This document shows, in pieces, positions 15,091 to 20,150 of a DNA stretch of 20,150 nt. The notes beneath the pieces are model-generated. The model did no database searches and was not told the DNA's origin. It worked only from the letters and a program-made list of their open reading frames with translations. The position numbers and the translations under genes were made by a program. Each line of letters starts with the position of its first letter. The first letter of the stretch is position 1. The DNA comes from an uncultured Bacilli bacterium (lineage in GTDB: Bacteria > Bacillota_I > Bacilli_A > RF39 > UBA660), in contig CALVPO010000012.1 in assembly GCA_944351345.1 (NCBI GenBank), positions 1 through 20,150 of the forward strand, in the 5' to 3' direction.

Positions 15091-16592
15091 GTCATACATT
15101 ACAAAAAATTAACAGGGTCCTGTAACACTTTTATGGATTAATCTATTTGGTTTATAGTCATACATTACTAAAAAGTCATACATTACTAAAAATTAACAGG
15201 GTCCTGTAACGTTGATTTACACCATAGTGTGCTAGCCAAAGTCATACATTACTAAAAATTAACAGGGTCCTGTAACTGTTAAGAGTATTTACAGAAAATG
15301 ATACAAGTCATACATTACTAAAAATTAACAGGGTCCTGTAACATCTATAGCGAGAACTGACACTTTTAGGACGTCATACATTACTAAAAATTAACAGGGT
15401 CCTGTAACTTCCAAAGAGACTACTACCACATAATTGCAGTCATACATTACTAAAAATTAACAGGGTCCTGTAACATTCAGAAGATGATATCCAAAATTCA
15501 TTTGTCATACATTACTAAAAATTAACAGGGTCCTGTAACGCCCAATACATTTATAACTCCTATTTCATGTCATACATTACTAAAAATTAACAGGGTCCTG
15601 TAACAGCTAATGTTAAACCTCTTATCTTAGATTCGTCATACATTACTAAAAATTAACAGGGTCCTGTAACACCGCTACGAACTGCACCATTTAACAAATT
15701 GTCATACATTACTAAAAATTAACAGGGTCCTGTAACCCATCTACAACATAAAAATATTCATTATTTGTCATACATTACTAAAAATTAACAGGGTCCTGTA
15801 ACATAAAAGCAATTCCCAATGTGCAACCAAAAGTCATACATTACTAAAAATTAACAGGGTCCTGTAACTTTGTCTTTCTTGACTAGCAGCTAAACGTAGT
15901 CATACATTACTAAAAATTAACAGGGTCCTGTAACTACCCGATACTTTATCAACTTTATCACCAAGTCATACATTACTAAAAATTAACAGGGTCCTGTAAC
16001 TATGTTCAACATATACTTCTAATACTGCTGTCATACATTACTAAAAATTAACAGGGTCCTGTAACATCTTCTCTGATTGGAACTGATAATGTATAGTCAT
16101 ACATTACTAAAAATTAACAGGGTCCTGTAACGTAGAAAAAGTTCATTACATAAGTACGGTTGTCATACATTACTAAAAATTAACAGGGTCCTGTAACGAG
16201 TTCTAAGATCAATAGAATCACAAATTAGTCATACATTACTAAAAATTAACAGGGTCCTGTAACTAAAAAAGTATTAAAAGATGTTGATGAATTGTCATAC
16301 ATTACTAAAAATTAACAGGGTCCTGTAACTTGCTTTACAAGTTAAATCATTCCAATTCTGTCATACATTACTAAAAATTAACAGGGTCCTGTAACAATGT
16401 GGGTCTTTCTATTGCTAGTTTTGATGTCATACATTACTAAAAATTAACAGGGTCCTGTAACACTGGACTAAACAACCAGCAACAATGATAGGTCATACAT
16501 TACTAAAAATTAACAGGGTCCTGTAACCTAACATTTATAAAAAAATAGTTGCAGAAGTCATACATTACTAAAAATTAACAGGGTCCTGTAAC
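15091..16592 (-). CRISPR. Type II-A CRISPR array, 23 full repeats and 22 spacers
   Basis: Repeats are 36 nt. In the transcribed minus-strand sense they begin GTTACAGGACCCTGTT and end GTAATGTATGAC. Twenty-two full copies look identical; the leader-distal one (15091-15126) has one substitution (T to A at + position 13). Spacers are 30 nt except four of 29 nt (15475-15503, 15540-15568, 16001-16029, 16528-16556). Orientation follows from three facts: the tracrRNA anti-repeat is on the + strand, the ATTTGAG leader end abuts the right-hand repeat, and degenerate repeats lie at the left. Many spacers read as open frames, as expected for phage coding DNA (for example RLAASQERQ from 15869-15898). By eye I found no spacer matching the phage block or host genes in this window. 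Confidence 0.98.
15157..15174 (-). repeat. Partial CRISPR repeat in tandem with a full one
   Basis: Eighteen bases identical to the first half (+ strand) of the repeat, GTCATACATTACTAAAAA, lie directly before the full repeat at 15175-15210. A half repeat is therefore duplicated next to the second-oldest clustered spacer, consistent with replication slippage or unequal recombination. The crRNA from the neighbouring spacer would still have a full repeat on its 5' side. Confidence 0.9.
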
Positions 16593-16674
16593 CTCAAATC
16601 AATTATATCATATTTTTAATGATTTTTGTATTTAAATTTATATAATATTAATATATAATAAAATTGGTGATAAA
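16593..16674 (-). promoter_or_regulatory. CRISPR leader with array promoter, shared with csn2 upstream region
   Basis: Read on the minus strand, the 82-bp leader ends in ATTTGAG immediately before the first repeat; this heptamer is the known leader-anchoring motif of type II-A systems used for polarised spacer insertion. A perfect -10 TATAAT (16607-16602 on minus) lies 9 nt before the repeat, with a weak -35 (TACAAA, 16630-16625) at 17-nt spacing, so pre-crRNA would start near the leader end. The same interval must also contain the + strand promoter of csn2; TATAAT occurs on + at 16641-16646 and 16654-16659, without good -35 boxes. Confidence 0.75.
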
Positions 16675-17715
16675 ATGGAAATAACTTTGAAAAATAATAA
16701 TAATGATTATTTAATAACTTTAGAAAGAAATACTATTTTATTTGGACAAAATTCAGCATTTAAAACTAATTTTATTAATAATTTACTTGATGGATTTAAT
16801 AATAAGAAGAAAAATATTTTAATTAATGGTAATAAGTTTGAACCAAAAGATTATAATGTAATTTGTATAGATGAAGAAAAAGATTTCACTAATGAATTTA
16901 AATTTACAAAAACAAATACATTAAAACAATTAATATATAAAGATATAATTAATAAAATAAACGGCGATAAGTTAATTAGTTATACTAATGAAATTTTTGA
17001 TGTTATAGATGAAAAAGTTAACCATTTATTAGATAGAAAAATTAATAAAAATAATGATAATAATATTTCTTTTGAAATAGAAATTCCTGACATCAATTCT
17101 ATTATTGATAAATTTACAAATATTTATATTGATAATATATTAATAAATAGTAGTGAAATTACTAAATCCACTAAAAGAAAACTTCTATATCAATTATATT
17201 TTCTTGATATAAAAAATAATTCAGATAAAACAAATATTATTATTATAAATAATTTTGATGTTTATTTAAATTCTAATGAAGTAATTAGTTTATTAAATAC
17301 GATTAATAAATTGTCTAATGATAATTGTCATTTTATATTAACTAGTAGTACTAATATATTTGAATATATTTCTTTAGATAAGTTTTCTGTTTATAAAGTT
17401 ACAAATAAATTATTATCTCTTAATAAAATTAATGAAGCAATAAAAATATATTTATTAAAAAAAGAATATATAGATAATATAGATTTTGATAAATATTATT
17501 TAGAAAATGAAAAATTAATATTAGAAGAAGATATAAATAGAATAAAATTTAAAATTCTTAATAATTATCCGCATCTAATAAGTAAAATACTTAATTCAAC
17601 TAATATTAAAATTACATTAATTAAGCCCAAAAACATTACTTGTGAATATATCATATGTGAAAATAAAAATATACAAAAACTTTTTTGGGAAATTTGTAAT
17701 CAATTTATTGACTAA
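16675..17715 (+). CDS. csn2: Long Csn2-like CRISPR adaptation protein
   Basis: Csn2 forms a tetrameric ring on DNA ends and helps type II-A spacer acquisition. This 346-residue protein is longer than the usual 220 or so, like the long Csn2 subfamilies. NTILFGQNSAFKTNFINNLL (20-39) is a degenerate P-loop (G24...K30 T31, missing the Gly before Lys). TNIIIINNFDVYLNSNEVI and LLNTINKLSNDNCHFILTSS correspond to the strand-helix-strand core of Csn2, followed by a region like its DLPQYVIDKDYF. The extra C-terminal 90 residues are unassigned. GGTGAT precedes the ATG. It is on the + strand, opposite to cas9-cas1-cas2, whereas csn2 normally ends that operon in the same direction. A divergent ATPase is the alternative, but position beside a II-A leader favours Csn2. 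Confidence 0.75.
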   Translation: MEITLKNNNNDYLITLERNTILFGQNSAFKTNFINNLLDGFNNKKKNILINGNKFEPKDYNVICIDEEKDFTNEFKFTKTNTLKQLIYKDIINKINGDKLISYTNEIFDVIDEKVNHLLDRKINKNNDNNISFEIEIPDINSIIDKFTNIYIDNILINSSEITKSTKRKLLYQLYFLDIKNNSDKTNIIIINNFDVYLNSNEVISLLNTINKLSNDNCHFILTSSTNIFEYISLDKFSVYKVTNKLLSLNKINEAIKIYLLKKEYIDNIDFDKYYLENEKLILEEDINRIKFKILNNYPHLISKILNSTNIKITLIKPKNITCEYIICENKNIQKLFWEICNQFID

Positions 17716-17736
17716 TATAAAAAAATATTATATAAT
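17708..17736 (+). promoter_or_regulatory. tracrRNA promoter
   Basis: TTGACT (17708-17713), 17 nt, then a perfect TATAAT (17731-17736). The -35 box overlaps the last codons and stop of csn2. The predicted start is near 17743, 13 nt before the anti-repeat. Confidence 0.85.
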
Positions 17737-17742
17737 TTAGTT

Positions 17743-17862
17743 GTCTTGATAGATGGACATACATTACTAAAAGTTTACAGGTTTCTGTAATAAGGCATAA
17801 TGGCCTTAGGTTTGATCTAACCATAAAGATCGTATAAAAGCAGGTATTATGCCTGCTTTTTT
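17743..17862 (+). ncRNA. tracrRNA
   Basis: The anti-repeat (17756-17791) aligns to the whole 36-nt repeat with 30 identities; three of the six differences still pair as G-U with crRNA, so about 33 of 36 positions can pair. The 3' part has AAGGC/GCCTT around 17792-17807 as a nexus-like hairpin, a GGTT/AACC hairpin (about 17809-17822) and a strong terminator. RNase III would cut the crRNA-tracrRNA duplex, and Cas9 would bind the tail. It lies between csn2 and cas2, on the csn2 strand. The RNA is about 120 nt if it starts at the predicted promoter. Confidence 0.9.
17837..17862 (+). terminator. tracrRNA terminator
   Basis: AAAGCAGG (17837-17844) pairs with CCTGCTTT (17852-17859) around TATTATG, followed by T to 17862. 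It forms the last hairpin of the tracrRNA. Confidence 0.9.
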
Positions 17863-17865
17863 AAT

Positions 17866-17899
17866 TAAATAAAAAGCACTGCAATGTAATACAGTACTT
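17866..17899 (-). terminator. Terminator of the cas9-cas1-cas2 operon
   Basis: On the minus strand AAGTACTG (17899-17892) pairs with CAGTGCTT (17881-17874), 8 bp with one G-T pair, then TTTATTT. It lies 33 nt after the cas2 stop and back-to-back with the tracrRNA terminator, insulating the two converging units. Confidence 0.7.
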
Positions 17900-17931
17900 A
17901 AAATTGTTTTATATAAAAATCACTTAAATTT

Positions 17932-18252
17932 TTAATCAAATATTAATAGATTATTTATTGATATATCTTCTTCGACACTTTTAGTTCCACAAAACATTAT
18001 CATATTATTATATTGATTTTCAGTCACTTGTAATAGTCTTATATTTCCTGCTTTTGGAGAATTAATTTTAAGTCTATTAATATGTTTATTTAAATCATCA
18101 TTATTTTTACATATTCTAGAATATACTGAATATTGCATCATTATATATCCATCATCTAATAAAAATTTTCTAAATTTTACAGCTATCTTTTTTTCTTTTT
18201 CTGTTATTACTGGTAAGTCAAACATTACAATTATTCTCATAAATCTATTCAT
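17932..18252 (-). CDS. cas2: CRISPR-associated endoribonuclease-like Cas2
   Basis: Cas2 is the structural dimer at the centre of the Cas1-Cas2 integrase. The ferredoxin-like fold starts with MRIIVMFDLPV, with the conserved Asp after MF. KFRKFLLDDGYIMMQYSVYS follows, the classic type II Cas2 segment, and the IRLLQVTENQYNNMIMFCG region matches the end of the family. The start at 18252 (MNRFMRII, 106 residues) is preferred because type II-A homologues often begin with a short M-x-x-x-MR extension; 18240 is the alternative, and a longer frame to 18285 lacks support. No clear Shine-Dalgarno site is seen. It overlaps the cas1 stop by 8 nt, so translational coupling is likely. It is the last gene of the operon. 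Confidence 0.95.
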   Translation of the reverse strand: MNRFMRIIVMFDLPVITEKEKKIAVKFRKFLLDDGYIMMQYSVYSRICKNNDDLNKHINRLKINSPKAGNIRLLQVTENQYNNMIMFCGTKSVEEDISINNLLIFD

Positions 18253-19135
18253 ATATAATAGTAGGTAAATCCAAAATAATTTCACCAGAAGAAAAAGATT
18301 TTATATAGCTTTGTATTAATAAACTTATACTGTACTCAACAGTATATTTTTTATTTTTGTGTAATACTTCTTTGTTCAAAAGATTTATTAATTTCTTTCT
18401 GAAATCAAAAGATAAAGGATAACAGATATCATCTTTATTGTCATATACAAACTTATCAACAATACTTCTATATGGTTCTAAAAAATCATAAGCTAAATTA
18501 AAATTATTTATTTTAGAATTATGATGTATTCCTAAATAAGTATTTAAACCATATACTGCTAAATTTCTAATTATAGCACTTGCTAAAATTGTATAACCGT
18601 AATTTAGGGAAGCATTAATAGCATCATCATAAAATCTAATAAAATCATTACCAAATAAACTTCTAAAATACATTTTAGCAGCTAATCCTTCCCTATTTTT
18701 TATATCTCCGTCTGTAATTTCATTTAAATAACTAGTTAATTTAGAGATTGGAAATTCTTCTTTAGAAGTCATTTCCAATACTCTAATACTATTTTCTATT
18801 TTTCGCTTAACGATTTGGTTCCATAATTCTTTTTTTACATCATCTGTTACATGTAATTGATTATTAAATACATCTAGTTGTTTAAAATGATAATTGTATG
18901 GGTACATTATAGATGTAGGTTCAAATTTTTCATCACACACAATTAATGAAATAGCATTTTTGCCAAATTCTGATAATAATCTAGTTGTTATAATGGTTGT
19001 TGGATCTTCAATTAAGACATAATTGATATCTTCTAAAGGTACTTTTGATGAAATACCTTCTTTTTCTATTATAAGTTGATTATCTTTAAAATGCATTTTT
19101 TCGCTTTTTTTAATGACTACTTGCCTATAACCCAT
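18245..19135 (-). CDS. cas1: CRISPR-associated integrase Cas1 (type II)
   Basis: Cas1 catalyses insertion of new spacers at the leader-repeat junction, as two dimers with Cas2. At 296 residues it has type II size. The beta-rich N-terminal domain (MGYRQVVIKKSEKMHF start) is followed by the helical catalytic domain. The metal ligands are visible: Glu149 in REGLAAKMYF, His204 or His205 in LGIHHNSKIN, and Glu220 in YDFLEPYRSIVD, at positions expected for type II-A enzymes. The ATG overlaps the cas9 reading frame by 11 nt, and the 3' end overlaps cas2 by 8 nt, so the three genes form a tight operon. All catalytic residues are intact. Confidence 0.97.
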   Translation of the reverse strand: MGYRQVVIKKSEKMHFKDNQLIIEKEGISSKVPLEDINYVLIEDPTTIITTRLLSEFGKNAISLIVCDEKFEPTSIMYPYNYHFKQLDVFNNQLHVTDDVKKELWNQIVKRKIENSIRVLEMTSKEEFPISKLTSYLNEITDGDIKNREGLAAKMYFRSLFGNDFIRFYDDAINASLNYGYTILASAIIRNLAVYGLNTYLGIHHNSKINNFNLAYDFLEPYRSIVDKFVYDNKDDICYPLSFDFRKKLINLLNKEVLHKNKKYTVEYSISLLIQSYIKSFSSGEIILDLPTIIYE

Positions 19136-20150
19136 TGATTTCTCCTAATAAATTAATGGATAATTTGTCTATAGATTTAATTGTAGATACAGTTATTTTA
19201 TACCTATCTCTTTTTGTTGAAAATATATTATTACCACCAATTAAATCTTCTCCATCCCCTATTTTACTCTTAAATTCAAACTGTCCACTAGACATACCAA
19301 CTACATATCCAACACTTTCTTTTCCTTCTCTGTTTTTTACTCTAACTAAATCATTTTTATTTAGTTTTAAAATAATATTATATTTATCTAACATGTCATT
19401 ATATGTAGTAATAATATAATTTTTTCCTTGAGCATATTCAATTTTAATATTAAAATCATTATTATTTTTACTATTAATTTTCTTTAAATCAAATAAATCA
19501 TATGCAACAAAATATAGTCTATCATCATTTTTATCTTTAGATTTTAATACATCTATTTGATATACTCCACCCTTTTCAACATTACTTCCATTGACTATAT
19601 GTCCTGTATCTTTATATGGAAAATATAATTTTATTTTTTTTATCTCTTTTTGTTCTTTATCATTTGGATTTATTGGATATTTTCCGTTGTGTTCTTTTAG
19701 AGCTTCTTCACCCTTCTCCTTATCTCCAAACCATTCTATTATAGCATTATAAATATCTTTTGAACCGCCATCTTTATCTGGAATATTTTCTAAATCTTTT
19801 TTCTTAACCTTGGCAAGAGGCGTTTTTAATGTTTTATATATTATTTTATTATCACTTTTTTTCATACCATAATATGTTTCTTCATGCATTTGACCTGATA
19901 TTTTAGGTTTGGCCAAAGAAGGAGTTAAAACTTTTACATTTTCAATATCTTTAGGAGTATATGTTCCAAATTCTTTTAAATCCCATTTTAATACATTTAA
20001 ATCCTGTTCATATACTCTTAATTTTGCTTCTTTATCAAAGTTTTCATATGGAAGAGGAAATTCTAATTTAGCAATATTATGCTTACCATACGTAATATGC
20101 TCTTTTAATAATTCTTCCCTTGCATATTTTTTAAAAGTAATTTCATTAAC
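19125..20150 (-). CDS. cas9: Cas9 endonuclease, C-terminal part
   Basis: Only the last 341 residues are in the window; the 5' part lies beyond 20150. The visible part begins in the end of RuvC-III and passes into the C-terminal domains. KLEFPLPYENF is the conserved post-HNH/RuvC segment, and LTPSLAKPKISGQMHEETY corresponds to the conserved (R/K)xxxGxxHxET segment. The PAM-interacting region follows, with IKLYFPYKDTGHIV, VEKGGVYQIDVLKSKDKND, a VRVKNREGKESVGYVVGM barrel strand and SGQFEFKSKIGDG, ending at NLLGEINGL. The catalytic RuvC and HNH residues are outside the window and cannot be checked. The stop lies inside the cas1 start. With csn2 and the ATTTGAG leader, the system is best placed in II-A. 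Confidence 0.95.
   Translation of the reverse strand, partial: VNEITFKKYAREELLKEHITYGKHNIAKLEFPLPYENFDKEAKLRVYEQDLNVLKWDLKEFGTYTPKDIENVKVLTPSLAKPKISGQMHEETYYGMKKSDNKIIYKTLKTPLAKVKKKDLENIPDKDGGSKDIYNAIIEWFGDKEKGEEALKEHNGKYPINPNDKEQKEIKKIKLYFPYKDTGHIVNGSNVEKGGVYQIDVLKSKDKNDDRLYFVAYDLFDLKKINSKNNNDFNIKIEYAQGKNYIITTYNDMLDKYNIILKLNKNDLVRVKNREGKESVGYVVGMSSGQFEFKSKIGDGEDLIGGNNIFSTKRDRYKITVSTIKSIDKLSINLLGEINGL

Noticed and set aside
11770..15126. Ordinary prophage remnant inserted near the array
   Set aside because: Both block ends coincide exactly with CRISPR repeat edges and cut genes there; no att sites, integrase or lysogeny genes are present. An assembly chimera remains possible and is named as the main test.
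15127..16556. Spacers matching the phage block
   Set aside because: I compared spacers with 11806-15090 by eye on both strands and saw no convincing match; a computed search is needed to be certain.
15091..16592. Array transcribed on the + strand
   Set aside because: The tracrRNA anti-repeat, with promoter and terminator, is on the + strand, so crRNA must come from the minus strand; leader motif and degenerate distal repeats agree.
16675..17715. SMC/Rad50- or AAA-type anti-phage ATPase
   Set aside because: The P-loop lacks the Gly before Lys and no Walker B DE pair or signature motif is visible; Csn2 core resemblance and position fit better.
19135..19419. Plus-strand ORF opposite cas9
   Set aside because: Shadow of cas9 with no ribosome-binding site.
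17932..20150. Type II-C assignment
   Set aside because: The csn2-like gene next to the leader and the ATTTGAG leader end point to II-A; II-C lacks csn2.

Overview
The window is very AT-rich. It carries ordinary bacterial housekeeping genes with Shine-Dalgarno sites, sigma-A-like promoters and the standard genetic code: Trp is TGG, TGA is not read through in the host genes, and genes end in TAA or TAG. A cell-wall gene (murD) sits beside greA, tig and mutS. This suggests a low-GC member of the Bacillota, plausibly an uncultured gut Bacilli lineage; the exact taxon cannot be read from the sequence alone.

Left part (1-10212, all + strand): a surface SGNH-hydrolase-like protein with a BIG2-type domain (5' end outside the window), a small unknown protein, murD, greA with its own strong promoter, tig followed by a terminator, an unknown 326-residue protein, mutS, and a polytopic membrane protein (DUF6020/GT-C-like) whose start overlaps the mutS stop. 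A gene-poor AT-rich gap follows (10213-11157), then a small unknown ORF and a short YgjV-like membrane ORF.

Right part (11770-20150): a type II-A CRISPR-Cas locus. The C-terminal part of cas9, then cas1 and cas2, run on the minus strand with overlapping ends. A long csn2-like gene and a tracrRNA with a near-consensus promoter lie between cas2 and the array, but on the plus strand. The array (23 full 36-nt repeats, 22 spacers of 29-30 nt) is read leftwards from a leader ending in ATTTGAG.

The most striking feature is at the leader-distal end. After the last regular repeat (15091-15126) there are 3285 bp of phage head-module DNA: portal C-terminus, minor capsid protein with an ADP-ribosyltransferase domain, a small ORF, a tRNA-like minihelix between two terminators, a scaffold gene and the major capsid gene. 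This block ends abruptly at one more CRISPR repeat (11770-11805, 34/36 identical). The phage block is thus bracketed by two repeats like a giant spacer. The portal gene is cut at one repeat; the capsid gene is cut at the other and takes its last codons and stop from it. The phage genes are decaying (two nonsense codons and three frameshifts), so the block looks like an old insertion. Recombination between phage DNA and two phage-derived spacers would give this structure, but that is inference.
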